Of a stretch of DNA of 64,000 nt, positions 1 through 11,280 are shown in pieces; position 1 is the stretch's first letter, and each line of letters begins with the position of its first letter. The position numbers and the translations under genes were made by a program. The stretch comes from Tsukamurella tyrosinosolvens (GTDB lineage Bacteria > Actinomycetota > Actinomycetes > Mycobacteriales > Mycobacteriaceae), in the NCBI RefSeq assembly GCF_900104775.1, contig NZ_FNSA01000003.1, positions 992,001 to 1,056,000 on the forward strand, written 5' to 3'. Below the pieces are notes generated by a model, which searched no databases, was not told the DNA's origin, and was given only the letters and a program-made list of their open reading frames with translations.

Positions 1-48
1 CCGCCAGGAGGCGAGGAAGAGGAGTCCGTAGAGGAAGCTGAGTGTCAT
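1..48 (-). CDS. start of a probable membrane protein (partial)
   Basis: An ATG on the minus strand at 46-48 opens a frame that runs off the left edge with no stop. Its 16 residues (MTLSFLYGLLFLASWR) are hydrophobic, as expected for a signal peptide or first membrane segment. It would be divergent from metG. No clear Shine-Dalgarno is seen upstream of the ATG, so the call rests only on the hydrophobic start. Family unknown. Confidence 0.35.
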   Translation of the reverse strand, partial: MTLSFLYGLLFLASWR

Positions 49-208
49 GTCCGATTCCGTTGCGTGCGCTTGAGGTTCCCTCCGGATGGTGCCCCCTCCG
101 CGGTGCCGGACGGAATCACCCGGAAGGAGGAGATCGCCCGCGCGGCTCCCCGCGGTCGGCGATTCCGCCCGGAACACGCTTGCGGTGCACCGATAAGCTG
201 GGCGCACC

Positions 209-1759
209 ATGGCTGCAGACAAGGCTTTCTACATCACCACGGCGATCGCCTACCCGAACGGCGTGCCCCACATCGGGCACGCGTACGAGTACATCGCCAC
301 CGACGTGATCGCGCGGTTCCAGCGACTCGACGGTCACGAGGTCTTCTTCCTCACCGGCACGGACGAGCACGGCCTCAAGATGCAGCAGACCGCGGCCAAG
401 GAGGGCATCGAGACCAAGGCCCTCGCCGACCGCAACGCCGCCGCCTTCGAGGCGTTGCAGCGCGCCGTAGGCTCGACCTTCGACCGGTTCATCCGCACCA
501 CCGACGCCGATCACTACGAGGCGTCGAAGGCCATCTGGCAGAAGATGGTCGACGCCGGCGACATCTACCTGGGCAAGTACTCGGGTTGGTACTCCGTGCG
601 CGACGAGGCCTACTACGCCGAGGACGAGACCACCGTCACCGAGGACGGCACTCGCGTCTCCACCGACACCGGCACCGAGGTCGAGTGGACCGAGGAGGCG
701 TCCTACTTCTTCAAGCTGTCCGCCTACCAGGACCGGCTGCTCGCGCTGCTCGAGCGCGAGGGCGGCTACCTCGAGCCCGCGACGCGCCGCAACGAGATCG
801 TCAGCTTCATCAAGGGCGGCCTCAAGGACCTGTCGATCAGCCGCGACACCTTCGACTGGGGCGTGCCCGTCCCCGGCGACCCCGACCACGTCATGTACGT
901 CTGGGTCGACGCGCTGACGAACTACCTCACCGGCGCCGGCTACCCCGACACGGAGTCCGAGCAGTTCCAGCGCTTCTGGCCGCCGAAGCTGCAGATCATC
1001 GGCAAGGACATCATCCGGTTCCACGCCGTCTACTGGCCCGCGTTCCTCATGAGCGCCGGGATCGAGCTGCCCGAGCGGGTCTTCGCCCACGGCTTCCTGT
1101 TCAACAAGGGCGAGAAGATGAGCAAGTCGGTCGGCAACGTCGTCGATCCGCACGCCCTCATCGCCGAGTACGGCCTCGACGCGCTGCGCTTCTTCCTGCT
1201 CCGCGAGGTCAGCTTCGGCCAGGACGGCAGCTACAGCCACGAGGCCATCGTCGGACGGATCAACGCCGACCTCGCGAACGAGCTCGGCAACCTCGCGCAG
1301 CGCTCGCTGTCGATGATCAACAAGAACTGCGCGGGCACGGTCCCCACCCCGGGCCCGTTCACGCCCGCCGACGAGGCCCTCCTCGCCCGGGCCGACGGCC
1401 TGCTGGCGACGTCCCGCCGGCACGTCGGCGACCAGGCGCTGCACCTCTACCTCGAGGCGATCTGGGAGGTCCTCGCCGAGACCAACCGGTACTTCTCGGC
1501 CCAGGAGCCGTGGAAGCTCAAGGCGAGCGACCCCGAGCGCATGGGGACGGTGCTCTACACGACAGCCGAGGTGGTCCGCCAGGTCGCGTTGCTGCTGCAG
1601 CCGGTGATGCCGGAGTCGGCCGAGGAGCTGCTCACCCTGCTGGAGCAGCCCAAGGACCGGCGCACGTTCGAGGCCGTCGGCACCCGTCTGGCCGCGGGCA
1701 CCGCGCTGCCCAAGCCGCAGGGCGTGTTCCCGCGGTACGTCGAGCCCGAGCCCGAGTAG
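209..1759 (+). CDS. metG: methionine--tRNA ligase
   Basis: Charges tRNA-Met in the cytoplasm. The 516-residue protein has the class I HIGH motif (HIGH, residues 21-24, in [10 protein letters not shown]) and KMSKS at about 303-307 ([10 protein letters not shown]). The length fits the shorter MetG type without the C-terminal tRNA-binding EMAP domain. The start is ATG at 209. No good ribosome site precedes it, but a -10-like TAAGCT lies at 194-199, so the mRNA may be nearly leaderless (inference). It is the first gene of a block matching M. tuberculosis metS-tatD-rpfB-ksgA-ispE, except that metS is on the opposite strand there as I recall. It is convergent with the lipoprotein gene at 1807, with a hairpin between them. 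Confidence 0.97.
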   Translation: MAADKAFYITTAIAYPNGVPHIGHAYEYIATDVIARFQRLDGHEVFFLTGTDEHGLKMQQTAAKEGIETKALADRNAAAFEALQRAVGSTFDRFIRTTDADHYEASKAIWQKMVDAGDIYLGKYSGWYSVRDEAYYAEDETTVTEDGTRVSTDTGTEVEWTEEASYFFKLSAYQDRLLALLEREGGYLEPATRRNEIVSFIKGGLKDLSISRDTFDWGVPVPGDPDHVMYVWVDALTNYLTGAGYPDTESEQFQRFWPPKLQIIGKDIIRFHAVYWPAFLMSAGIELPERVFAHGFLFNKGEKMSKSVGNVVDPHALIAEYGLDALRFFLLREVSFGQDGSYSHEAIVGRINADLANELGNLAQRSLSMINKNCAGTVPTPGPFTPADEALLARADGLLATSRRHVGDQALHLYLEAIWEVLAETNRYFSAQEPWKLKASDPERMGTVLYTTAEVVRQVALLLQPVMPESAEELLTLLEQPKDRRTFEAVGTRLAAGTALPKPQGVFPRYVEPEPE

Positions 1760-1770
1760 CCGCGGAACCT

Positions 1771-1801
1771 CCGCCGGACGCGGGTCTTCCGCGCCCGGCG
1801 G
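1771..1801. terminator. hairpin between convergent genes
   Basis: CCGCCGG at 1771-1777 pairs with CCGGCGG at 1795-1801. Inside it CGCGG pairs with CCGCG around a GTCTT loop, giving about 12 bp with one mismatch. It lies in the 47-bp gap between metG and the lipoprotein gene, so it could end both transcripts. There is no T tract, which is usual for actinobacterial hairpins. Confidence 0.6.
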
Positions 1802-1806
1802 CGAAG

Positions 1807-2994
1807 CTACGGCGTGGTCGCGAGGATGGCGAACTGCGCGGCGGCCTTCTGCCGGGCGACGGACGCGTTGCTGTCGTAGACCGAGGCCACGTAGCGCCCG
1901 ACGGGGATCCAGCAGTAGGTGAGCTCACCGCCCGTCATGCACTTCACCGTGGGCAGCTGGGGAATGCCCGCGACGGCGGGGTTCTTGCCAGCGATGGTCT
2001 GCACCATCGTGGTCGCGGCCGCCGCGTCGCGCGTGCGGTGGACGATGCTGCCGCTGCCGGTGTTGCCGAACAGGTCGATGCCCGCGGCGCGATAGGTCTC
2101 CGTCTTGGTGATGTCCGGGATCCGGTGCAGTTGCCCGTTCCACGTGTACCAGTTCTCCTGGAGGGTCGGATCCTGGGAGTCGGTCGCGGGGAGGGCCCGC
2201 GAGAGGATGCCGTCCTTGTCGACGTCGAGCTTGCGGATCTGGTCGACGGCGGTGGGCGTGAAGGCCTTGAGCTTCGGCAGCTCCAGACCGTAGGCCTTGG
2301 TCACGAACTGCGCGCCCTGGTCCGTGGTCGGCCCGGTGCCGCTGACGTTCACGACGAAGGGCCCCTGCGCGACGTAGGCGTCGACGGTGCCGGGCTTGAA
2401 TTCGGAGGCCAGCACCTCGGGCGCACCGTCGACGGTGACCCGGACCTTCGGCGCGGCGGCGGTGGCCGTGCGGATGGCGTCGACGGCCTGCTTCGCGGCA
2501 TCGGGGGTCTCGAAGCGGTAGAGGCCGATGCGCACGGCGACGGTCGGCTTATCGAGCGCGTCGCCGCGCGTGGTCGTCATGCCCACGCGCATCTTGTTCG
2601 CCTGGAACGCCCGGGCCGTCGCGTCGGGCACGCGGCTGCGGAGGCCGTCGCCGACGAGCACCGGGTACGACCGCAGGCCCGCGCCGCCGATGATGAGCCG
2701 CGGGTCGACCTCGTTGGCCTGGATCAGCGCCTCGTCGCCCATCCGGTTGCCCTCCACGACCCAGGACCGGTTCTCGGAGGCGGTGATCGTGCGGGTCTTC
2801 GACGGGAAGGCGCCGTAGTCCAGGCCGGCGGGGACCGGCACCGTCGTACCGGCGGGCGCGCTGGGTGCCGCCGACGACGAGACGGCGGGCGAACCCGACG
2901 AGGGCGCGGCGACGGGCTCCCCGCCGGTGGTATTGCAGGCGGCGAGCACGGCGACGCCGGCGACGACGGCACAGGCCTGGACGGACTTCTTCAT
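1807..2994 (-). CDS. secreted lipoprotein, uncharacterised family
   Basis: A 395-residue protein starting MKKSVQACAVVAGVAVLAAC, a signal peptide with lipobox LAAC, so the Cys is probably lipidated and the protein anchored outside the membrane. A Ser/Ala/Pro-rich linker follows, then a globular domain of about 340 residues. The ATG at 2994 is chosen because GAGGAG lies just upstream; a GTG 21 bases earlier is less likely. It resembles the paralogous lipoproteins (DUF7373-type) that are common in Tsukamurella, Nocardia and Gordonia, but that assignment is from memory. No enzymatic motif was recognised. The function is unknown. Confidence 0.85.
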   Translation of the reverse strand: MKKSVQACAVVAGVAVLAACNTTGGEPVAAPSSGSPAVSSSAAPSAPAGTTVPVPAGLDYGAFPSKTRTITASENRSWVVEGNRMGDEALIQANEVDPRLIIGGAGLRSYPVLVGDGLRSRVPDATARAFQANKMRVGMTTTRGDALDKPTVAVRIGLYRFETPDAAKQAVDAIRTATAAAPKVRVTVDGAPEVLASEFKPGTVDAYVAQGPFVVNVSGTGPTTDQGAQFVTKAYGLELPKLKAFTPTAVDQIRKLDVDKDGILSRALPATDSQDPTLQENWYTWNGQLHRIPDITKTETYRAAGIDLFGNTGSGSIVHRTRDAAAATTMVQTIAGKNPAVAGIPQLPTVKCMTGGELTYCWIPVGRYVASVYDSNASVARQKAAAQFAILATTP

Positions 2995-3104
2995 GCGTTC
3001 TCCTCGGTCGGTCACCGCACGAGCACACCAGGTGCGCCTTCGCGGCTGCTTAACGAAGTATTAAGTACGGTCCCCGGCGCGGGCCGCGCGGAGGTACCGG
3101 GACA

Positions 3105-3962
3105 ATGGAGCGCATGGGGAAGAAGAAGCCGCCGCCTCCGCTGCCCGCGCCGCTGCCCGGGCTCGTCGACGCGCACACCCACCTGGACGGCTGCCGTGCC
3201 CGCACGCCCGAGGCCGTGCGGGAGCTGGTCGACCGCTCGGCGTCGGTCGGCGTCGACCGGGTCGTCACCGTCGCCTGCGATCTCGAGCAGGCGCGGTACG
3301 TGATCGAGGCGAGTCGCTGGGACGAGCGGGTCTTCGCCGCTGTGGCCCTGCACCCGACGGACGCCCACCAGCTCGAGGTCGACGGTGCGCCGGCGGAGCT
3401 CGAGCGCCTGGCCGCCGACCCGCGCTGCGTGGCGATCGGGGAGACCGGGCTGGACTGGTACTGGCTCGGCAAGCGCGAGGACGTGGCGACGCCGGCGCAG
3501 CAGCACGCGGCCTTCGAGTGGCACATCGACCTCGCGAAGCGGCTCGGCAAGCCACTGATGATCCACAACCGCGAGGCGGACGCCGACATCCTCCAGGACC
3601 TCGAGCGCGTGGGCGCCCCGGAGACGGTGATCTTCCACTGCTTCTCCGGCGACGCGGCGATGGCGCGCGAGTGCGTCGACCGCGGCTACGTCCTGAGCTT
3701 CTCGGGCACCGTCACCTTCACCAACGCGACGGAGCTGCAGGAGGCCGCGCGCCTCGTTCCGGACGGTCAACTGCTCGTCGAGACCGACGCGCCGTATCTC
3801 ACACCCCACCCGTACCGGGGTACGCCCAACGAGTCGTACTGCGTCCCGTACACCGCCCGCTACCTCGCTGACCTGCGCGGAGTCGCGCCGGAGGAGCTCG
3901 CTGCGACCACCACCGCGACGGCGGATCGTGTGTTCGGCGCCACATTCGCGGGCGCGAAATGA
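3105..3962 (+). CDS. TatD family metal-dependent hydrolase
   Basis: A TIM-barrel amidohydrolase-fold nuclease-like protein of 285 residues; TatD proteins are 3'-5' DNases or deaminase-like hydrolases in the cytoplasm. Metal-ligand motifs are visible in order: DAHTHLDG near the N terminus, GETGLDWYW, HNREADADI, HCFSGD and ETDAPYL. A Lys/Pro-rich 15-residue N terminus precedes the barrel. ATG 3105 has GAGG 11 bases upstream; ATG 3114 is an alternative. The gene is followed by rpfB, the same order as in M. tuberculosis (Rv1008-Rv1009). Substrate not known. Confidence 0.93.
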   Translation: MERMGKKKPPPPLPAPLPGLVDAHTHLDGCRARTPEAVRELVDRSASVGVDRVVTVACDLEQARYVIEASRWDERVFAAVALHPTDAHQLEVDGAPAELERLAADPRCVAIGETGLDWYWLGKREDVATPAQQHAAFEWHIDLAKRLGKPLMIHNREADADILQDLERVGAPETVIFHCFSGDAAMARECVDRGYVLSFSGTVTFTNATELQEAARLVPDGQLLVETDAPYLTPHPYRGTPNESYCVPYTARYLADLRGVAPEELAATTTATADRVFGATFAGAK

Positions 3963-3990
3963 ACAGAAGCTGGCACGCCTCCCACTTCTC

Positions 3991-5574
<1,584 letters not shown>

Positions 5575-5592
5575 CTCGGTAGAGTCACACCG

Positions 5593-6486
5593 GTGACCGG
5601 CGCCGAATTCAAGAATCAGGCACGACTGCTCGGCCCCGCGGAGATCCGCGCGCTGGCCGGGCAGTTGTCCGTTCGTCCCACGAAGACGCTGGGGCAGAAC
5701 TTCGTGCACGACCCGAACACGGTCCGCAAGATCGTCGCCGCCGCCGACGTGCGCCCCGACGACGTCGCGCTCGAGGTGGGCCCCGGCCTCGGCTCGCTCA
5801 CCCTGGCGCTGCTGGACGCCGCCGCCTCCGTGACGGCCATCGAGATCGATCCTGTTCTCGCGGAGCAGCTTCCGAAGACCGTCGCCGAACGCGCGCCCGA
5901 GCTCGCCGGAAACCTCACGGTGATCGGCGAGGACGCGCTCAAGGTGTCCGGTGCGCAGGTGTCGGTCGCCGGGTCCCCGACGGTGCTCGTCGCGAACCTC
6001 CCCTACAACGTCTCGGTGCCGGTGCTGCTGCACCTGCTGGCCGAGGTCCCGACGCTGCGCACGGTGCTGGTGATGGTGCAGCTCGAGGTCGCCGACCGCC
6101 TCGCCGCCGCTCCGGGCTCCCGCGTCTACGGCGTCCCGTCGGTCAAGGCGGCCTACTACGGGCGCGTGCGCAAGGCCGGCACCGTCGGGCGGGCCGTCTT
6201 CTGGCCGGAGCCCAACGTCGAATCCGGGCTGGTCCGGATCGACCTGCACGGCCCCGGTGACCGGCCCGATGTGGACCGTGCCCGCCTCTGGGCGGCCGTC
6301 GACGCGGCCTTCGCGCAGCGCCGCAAGACCCTGCGCGCCGCGCTCGCCACCTGGGCCGGTTCGCCGACGGCGGCCGAGGAGATCCTGGTCGCGGCCGGTA
6401 TCGACCCCCGCGAGCGAGGGGAGAAGTTGTCCGTCGAGCAGTTCGCTGCGCTCGCCGCCGCCCGTCCCGCGGCACCGGCCCCGTAG
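5593..6486 (+). CDS. rsmA: 16S rRNA (adenine1518-N6/adenine1519-N6)-dimethyltransferase
   Basis: Dimethylates two adjacent adenines in the 3' hairpin of 16S rRNA during 30S assembly (KsgA). The 297-residue protein shows the SAM-binding motif [15 protein letters not shown], the acidic motif [11 protein letters not shown] and the catalytic NLPYNV. Starts at GTG 5593, 18 bases after the rpfB stop, and is followed 10 bases after its own stop by ispE, so the three are probably co-transcribed. Conserved order with Rv1009-Rv1011. Confidence 0.96.
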   Translation: MTGAEFKNQARLLGPAEIRALAGQLSVRPTKTLGQNFVHDPNTVRKIVAAADVRPDDVALEVGPGLGSLTLALLDAAASVTAIEIDPVLAEQLPKTVAERAPELAGNLTVIGEDALKVSGAQVSVAGSPTVLVANLPYNVSVPVLLHLLAEVPTLRTVLVMVQLEVADRLAAAPGSRVYGVPSVKAAYYGRVRKAGTVGRAVFWPEPNVESGLVRIDLHGPGDRPDVDRARLWAAVDAAFAQRRKTLRAALATWAGSPTAAEEILVAAGIDPRERGEKLSVEQFAALAAARPAAPAP

Positions 6487-6496
6487 TCTGGACCGC

Positions 6497-7411
6497 GTGC
6501 TTTCCGTGGTTCCGACCCCTCTGACCGTGCGGGCGCCCGCCAAGGTGAACCTCCACCTCGGGGTGGGCGACGTGCGGCCCGACGGCTTCCACGAGCTGGT
6601 CACAGTCTTCCAGGCGCTCTCCCTGCACGACGACGTGACCCTCGTCCCGTCGGACGCGCTGTCGCTGCACGTGACCGGCGAGGGTGCCCGCGACGTGCCG
6701 ACCGACCCCACCAATCTCGCCGCGCGCGCCGTGGTCGCGCTCGCGGAGCGGTACGGCCGGGACCCGAACATGCGGATCGACATCGCCAAGGGCATCCCGG
6801 TGGCGGGCGGTATGGCGGGCGGATCGGCGGACGCGGCGGCCGCGCTGCTCGGCGCCGCCACCCTGTGGGGCCTCGAGATCGGCCGCGACGAGCTCGACGA
6901 GGTGGCCGCGACGCTCGGCTCCGACGTCCCCTTCTCGCTGCACGGCCACACCGCGCTCGGCACCGGTCGCGGCGAGCGGCTCATCCCCGCGCTGGCCCGC
7001 GGCGAGTTCCACTGGACCCTGGCGCTCGCCCGCGAGGGCCTGAGTACCCCCGCGGTGTACCGCGAGCTCGACCGGCTGCGGGAGGCCGGCGACCCGCCGC
7101 GCGCCGGCAGCCCGGACGCGCTGCTCGCCGCCGTGGCCTCCGGCGATCCGCACCGCCTGGCGCCGCTGCTCGCCAATGACCTGCAGGCGGCCGCGCTCTC
7201 GCTGCAGCCCGGCCTGCGGCGCACGCTGCGCGCGGGCATGGAGGCGGGGGCGCTCGCCGGCATCGTCTCCGGCAGCGGCCCCACCTGCGCGTTCCTCTGC
7301 GCGAGCGCGGACGACGCCGTCGACGTGGGCACCGAGCTCGCGGGCGCAGGCGTCTGCCGGACGGTGCGCGTCGCCTCCGGCCCGGTGCCGGGCGCCACCG
7401 TCGTGCCGTAG
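6497..7411 (+). CDS. ispE: 4-diphosphocytidyl-2-C-methyl-D-erythritol kinase
   Basis: Phosphorylates CDP-methylerythritol in the MEP pathway to isoprenoids, needed for decaprenyl phosphate and menaquinone. A 304-residue GHMP kinase with an N-terminal [11 protein letters not shown] strand, the ATP loop [19 protein letters not shown] and a C-terminal GSGPTCAF motif. The GTG at 6497 gives the normal family length; the frame is open far upstream but that part overlaps rsmA. Last gene of the housekeeping block; the copper operator region begins 43 bases later. Confidence 0.95.
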   Translation: MLSVVPTPLTVRAPAKVNLHLGVGDVRPDGFHELVTVFQALSLHDDVTLVPSDALSLHVTGEGARDVPTDPTNLAARAVVALAERYGRDPNMRIDIAKGIPVAGGMAGGSADAAAALLGAATLWGLEIGRDELDEVAATLGSDVPFSLHGHTALGTGRGERLIPALARGEFHWTLALAREGLSTPAVYRELDRLREAGDPPRAGSPDALLAAVASGDPHRLAPLLANDLQAAALSLQPGLRRTLRAGMEAGALAGIVSGSGPTCAFLCASADDAVDVGTELAGAGVCRTVRVASGPVPGATVVP

Positions 7412-7453
7412 GCGCGACCTTCCACCCTTCTCGGAATCGGGGCCGCCGCGGCC

Positions 7454-7507
7454 TTGCGGGATACCCCCCAGGGGTATAGATTCAAGTCAGATACCCACTG
7501 GGGGTAC
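7454..7507 (+). promoter_or_regulatory. copper promoter with two CsoR-like operators
   Basis: Operator 1 (7461-7477) is ATACCCC-CCA-GGGGTAT, a perfect 7-3-7 palindrome. Operator 2 (7491-7507) is ATACCCACTGGGGGTAC, an imperfect copy. Their centres are 30 bp apart, about three helical turns. A -35-like TTGCGG lies at 7454-7459 and a -10-like TAGATT at 7477-7482 (17-bp spacer), so operator 1 fills the spacer. CsoR repressors bind such G/C-run palindromes and release with Cu(I). No csoR gene lies in this window. Confidence 0.8.
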
Positions 7508-7526
7508 CCCTGACCGAGGAGGAACC

Positions 7527-8519
7527 ATGGACGGCCGGACGACGACGCGGCGCTCGATGAACCCGGCGGCGAAACTGGCGGTCTACGGCGCCGGCCTCGT
7601 GGTCGCCTTCGGCGGGGCCTACGGCATCGCAGGCGCCGTGGTGCCCGACAGCACCGTCGCGCAGTGGAACGCGCAGGCGGACGACGGGCACGGCGGGCAC
7701 GCCGCGCCGGCCGCGACCGCCCCCGCGGCGACCGCGGCGCTCAAGGGCGTCTCCCTGAGCGCGGAGGGGCTCACCTTCGCCCCCGTCAGCGCGCCGCGCG
7801 CGGTGGGCGAGGCCGGGACCCTGAGCTTCCGCATCGAGGACGCCACCGGCGCCCCCGTGACCGCCTACACGACGACGCACGAGAAGGATCTGCACCTCAT
7901 CGCCGTGCGGTCCGACGGCAGCCTGTTCCGCCACGTCCACCCCGTCCTCGACCGCGCCACGGGCACCTGGTCATTGCCGTGGAGCTGGGCCGAGGCGGGC
8001 ACCTACCGCCTCTACGCCGACTTCGCCCCCGCGACGGGCTCCGCCGTCACGCTCACCCGCACCGTCGAGGTCGCGGGCGGCTACACGCCCGCCGACCCGG
8101 CGCCCTCGCGCACCGCGCAGGTCGACGGCTTCACCGTCACCCTCGACGGTGACCTCGTCGCCGGCGCCTCGAGCCCCGTCACGCTGCGCGTGAGCCGCGA
8201 CGGCGCGCCCGTCACCGCGCTGCAGCCCTACCTCGGCGCCTTCGGCCACCTCGTCGCGCTCCGCCAGGGCGACCTCGCCTTCCTGCACGTGCACCCCGAG
8301 GGCGCCGAGCCGAAGCCGGGCGACACCGGCGGGCCCGCGATCGCCTTCCAGGCGCAGGCCCCCACCGCGGGGCGCTACCTGCTCTACCTGGACTTCCAGG
8401 TCGACGGGGTGGTCCGCACCGCGAGCTTCGTCGTCGACGCGGGCGCGTCTGCGTCGCCGCAGAACCCCACCGCCCCCACCGCATCCGTCCCGCCGGCCGC
8501 CGGCCACGGCGGGCACTGA
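7527..8519 (+). CDS. membrane-anchored copper-locus protein with duplicated HVHP domain
   Basis: A 330-residue protein. One N-terminal membrane segment (about 17-40) is followed by an extracytoplasmic part. Two His motifs bracket the exported part: DDGHGGH near 52-58 and AAGHGGH at the C terminus. In between, two domains share HL(I/V)A(V/L)R...F.HVHP (123-139 and 241-257), each followed by AG.Y.LY.DF (157-166, 281-290), so they look like an internal duplication. The His content and the CsoR-like operators suggest Cu binding outside the cell (inference). ATG 7527 has GAGGAGG upstream. It lies 32 bases before copA and is probably co-transcribed. Family name not known to me. Confidence 0.85.
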   Translation: MDGRTTTRRSMNPAAKLAVYGAGLVVAFGGAYGIAGAVVPDSTVAQWNAQADDGHGGHAAPAATAPAATAALKGVSLSAEGLTFAPVSAPRAVGEAGTLSFRIEDATGAPVTAYTTTHEKDLHLIAVRSDGSLFRHVHPVLDRATGTWSLPWSWAEAGTYRLYADFAPATGSAVTLTRTVEVAGGYTPADPAPSRTAQVDGFTVTLDGDLVAGASSPVTLRVSRDGAPVTALQPYLGAFGHLVALRQGDLAFLHVHPEGAEPKPGDTGGPAIAFQAQAPTAGRYLLYLDFQVDGVVRTASFVVDAGASASPQNPTAPTASVPPAAGHGGH

Positions 8520-8551
8520 CCACCACCACCGAAGAAGAGGAGGAATCGACC

Positions 8552-11131
8552 ATGAGCACACCCGGCAGCACCACCGGCGGCGCGCACATCGAACTGGACA
8601 TCGGTGGCATGACCTGCGCCTCGTGCGCGAACCGGATCGAGCGGCGCCTCAACAAGATCGAGGGCGTGAGCGCCACCGTCAACTACGCCACCGAGAAGGC
8701 GAAGGTCGTCGCGCCCGAGGGCGTCGACCCGCAGCGGATCATCGACGAGGTCGTCGGCACCGGCTACAGCGCCACGCTGTCCGGGGCGGCGGCACCGTCG
8801 GGCCCGGGCGGCGAGGAGAAAAGCCCCGCCGACGTCGAGCTCGCGTCGCTGCGCACCCGGCTCCTGGGCGCCGTCGTCCTCAGCGTCCCCGTCATCGCGA
8901 TGGCGATGGTCCCCGCGGTGCAGTTCACCTACTGGCAGTGGGCGTCCCTCGCGCTGGCCGCGCCCGTGATCCTGTGGGGCGCATGGCCCTTCCACAAGGC
9001 GGCGTGGGCCAACCTCAAGCACGGCACGGCCACGATGGACACGCTCATCTCCATGGGCACGCTATCGGCGTTCCTGTGGTCGCTGTACGCGCTCTTCCTG
9101 GGCACGGCGGGGGAGCCGGGGATGAAGCACCCCTTCAGCCTCACGCTCGCGCCGTCCGACGGTGCCGCGAACATCTACCTCGAGGTCGCCGCCGGCGTCA
9201 CCATGTTCATCCTCGCGGGGCGCTACTTCGAGAAGCGCTCCAAGCGGCGGGCCGGGGCGGCGCTGCGCGCGCTGCTCGAGCTCGGCGCCAAGGAGGTCTC
9301 CGTCCTGCGCGACGGGGCCGAGGTGAAGATCGGCGTCGACGAGCTGCGCGCGGGCGACGAGTTCGTCGTGCGGCCCGGCGAGAAGATCGCCACCGACGGC
9401 GTCGTCGTCTCCGGCACCTCCGCGGTCGACGCCTCGATGCTCACCGGCGAGTCGGTGCCCGTCGAGGTCGGTCCCGGCGACGCGGTCACGGGTGCCACCG
9501 TCAACGCGGGCGGACGCCTCGTGGTGCGGGCCACCCGCGTCGGAGCGGACACGCAGCTCGCGCAGATGGCGCGGCTCGTGGAGGAGGCACAGACCGGCAA
9601 GGCCGAGGTCCAGCGCCTCGCCGACCGGATCTCCGGCGTCTTCGTGCCGATCGTCATCGCGATCGCCGCCATCGCCCTGGGCGGCTGGCTCGGCGCCGGC
9701 TTCCCCGTCTCCGCGGCGTTCACCGCCGCGGTCGCGGTCCTCGTCATCGCCTGCCCCTGCGCGCTGGGCCTGGCGACGCCGACGGCGCTGCTCGTCGGCA
9801 CCGGCCGCGGCGCCCAGCTCGGCATCCTGATCAAGGGCCCCGAGGTGCTCGAATCGACCCGCCGCGTCGACACCGTCGTGCTCGACAAGACCGGCACCGT
9901 GACCACCGGCCGGATGACCCTGGTCGACGTGATCACCGAGCAGGGAGTCGACGCGCTCGACGTGCTGCGCTACGCCGGCGCTCTCGAGGACGCCTCCGAG
10001 CACCCGATCGCGCAGGCCATCGCCAAGGGGGCGACCGCGAAGGTGGGAACGCTGTCGCCCGTCGAGGGTTTCGCGAACATCGAGGGGCAGGGCGTGCAGG
10101 GCGTCGTCGACGGCCACGGCGTGATCGTCGGCCGGGAGTCGCTGCTCGCCGACTGGGCACTGCGCCTGTCCGACGAGCTCGCCGCGGCCAAGGCGACCGC
10201 GGAGGCGCAGGGCGCGACGGTCGTCGCCGTCGGCTGGGACGGCGCGGCGCGGGGGATCCTCGTGGTCTCCGACACCGTGAAACCGACCAGCGCCGAGGCG
10301 ATCCGGGAACTGCGCGCGCTGGGCCTGACGCCCGTGCTGCTCACCGGCGACAACGAGGCCGCCGCCCGGCAGATCGCCGCGGAGGTGGGCATCGACGAGG
10401 TGATCGCCGAGGTCATGCCGCAGGACAAGGTCGCCGTGGTGACCCGCCTGCAGGCCGAGGGCCGCGTGGTGGCGATGGTCGGCGACGGGGTCAACGACGC
10501 CCCCGCGCTGGCCGCCGCCGACCTCGGGCTGGCCATGGGCACGGGCACCGACGTCGCGATCGAGGCCGCGGACATCACCCTGGTTCGCGGGGACCTGCGC
10601 GCCGCGGTGGACGCGATCCGCCTGTCGCGCACCACGCTCCGGACGATCAAGACGAACCTGTTCTGGGCCTTCGCCTACAACGTGGCGGCCATCCCGGTGG
10701 CGGCCCTGGGCATGCTCAACCCGATGCTCGCCGGGGCGGCGATGGCCTTCTCCAGCGTCTTCGTCGTCGGGAACAGCTTGCGCCTGCGTGGATTCCGCAG
10801 CGCGGCGGGGCCGGCCGCGGCCGCCCCCGAGGACAGGATCCCTTCCATCGATCGAGAGGACACCACCGACATGAGCTGCTGCAGCACGAACTCCAGCGGG
10901 CCCGAGGACATCCGGCTGAGCGCAGCGCCCACGAGCGCCGCACCGGCGGGGCCGGTCTCGGACGAGAAGACCACCTGCCCGGTCATGGTGGGCAACCCGG
11001 TGGTGAAATCCACCGCCGAGGCGCGCGGGCTGTTCCGCGACTACGACGGCGAGCGGTACTTCTTCTGCTGCCCCTCGTGCGCCCCGAAGTTCGACGCGGA
11101 TCCGGCGAAGTACGCGGCGAACGTCGCCTGA
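8552..11131 (+). CDS. copA: Cu(I)-exporting P1B-type ATPase fused to a YHS domain
   Basis: Pumps Cu(I) out of the cytoplasm. It has an N-terminal HMA domain (GMTCASC, 19-25), an actuator TGES motif (LTGESVPVE) and the CPC metal site (C401, C403). The phosphorylated Asp is D445 in DKTGTVT, with SEHP and [10 protein letters not shown] following. YN and MAFSSV in the last membrane helices are typical of Cu(I) pumps. From residue 774 the frame continues through [10 protein letters not shown] into a YHS-like module (TCPVMVGNP...[16 protein letters not shown]), making 859 residues, longer than usual. An ATG at 10871 with AGAGGA upstream could start the module separately. GAGGAGG precedes the main ATG. 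Confidence 0.93.
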   Translation: MSTPGSTTGGAHIELDIGGMTCASCANRIERRLNKIEGVSATVNYATEKAKVVAPEGVDPQRIIDEVVGTGYSATLSGAAAPSGPGGEEKSPADVELASLRTRLLGAVVLSVPVIAMAMVPAVQFTYWQWASLALAAPVILWGAWPFHKAAWANLKHGTATMDTLISMGTLSAFLWSLYALFLGTAGEPGMKHPFSLTLAPSDGAANIYLEVAAGVTMFILAGRYFEKRSKRRAGAALRALLELGAKEVSVLRDGAEVKIGVDELRAGDEFVVRPGEKIATDGVVVSGTSAVDASMLTGESVPVEVGPGDAVTGATVNAGGRLVVRATRVGADTQLAQMARLVEEAQTGKAEVQRLADRISGVFVPIVIAIAAIALGGWLGAGFPVSAAFTAAVAVLVIACPCALGLATPTALLVGTGRGAQLGILIKGPEVLESTRRVDTVVLDKTGTVTTGRMTLVDVITEQGVDALDVLRYAGALEDASEHPIAQAIAKGATAKVGTLSPVEGFANIEGQGVQGVVDGHGVIVGRESLLADWALRLSDELAAAKATAEAQGATVVAVGWDGAARGILVVSDTVKPTSAEAIRELRALGLTPVLLTGDNEAAARQIAAEVGIDEVIAEVMPQDKVAVVTRLQAEGRVVAMVGDGVNDAPALAAADLGLAMGTGTDVAIEAADITLVRGDLRAAVDAIRLSRTTLRTIKTNLFWAFAYNVAAIPVAALGMLNPMLAGAAMAFSSVFVVGNSLRLRGFRSAAGPAAAAPEDRIPSIDREDTTDMSCCSTNSSGPEDIRLSAAPTSAAPAGPVSDEKTTCPVMVGNPVVKSTAEARGLFRDYDGERYFFCCPSCAPKFDADPAKYAANVA

Positions 11132-11141
11132 AGCGAGCCAT

Positions 11142-11188
11142 GAAGCGCCGGTCGGCGCGCGGATCATCCGCGCCTCGGCCGGCGCTTC
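11142..11188. terminator. strong bidirectional terminator hairpin
   Basis: GAAGCGCCGG (11142-11151) and CCGGCGCTTC (11179-11188) are perfectly complementary. Inside them GCGCGGA pairs with TCCGCGC around a TCA loop. It lies 11 bases after the copA stop and between convergent copA and the ABC-F gene, so it can terminate both. Confidence 0.8.
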
Positions 11189-11280
11189 GTCGTGTGGTCG
11201 TCACCGATGTCCACGTGAGCGGCGCGGCGCGGACATATGCGTCGTGCCTGCCACGAGGAGTGGAATTCCGTGAGCGAGCC

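Noticed and set aside
1-208. T-box or SAM riboswitch before metG
   Set aside because: No T-box sequence, no antiterminator-like pair and no S-box pattern was seen; metG looks nearly leaderless.
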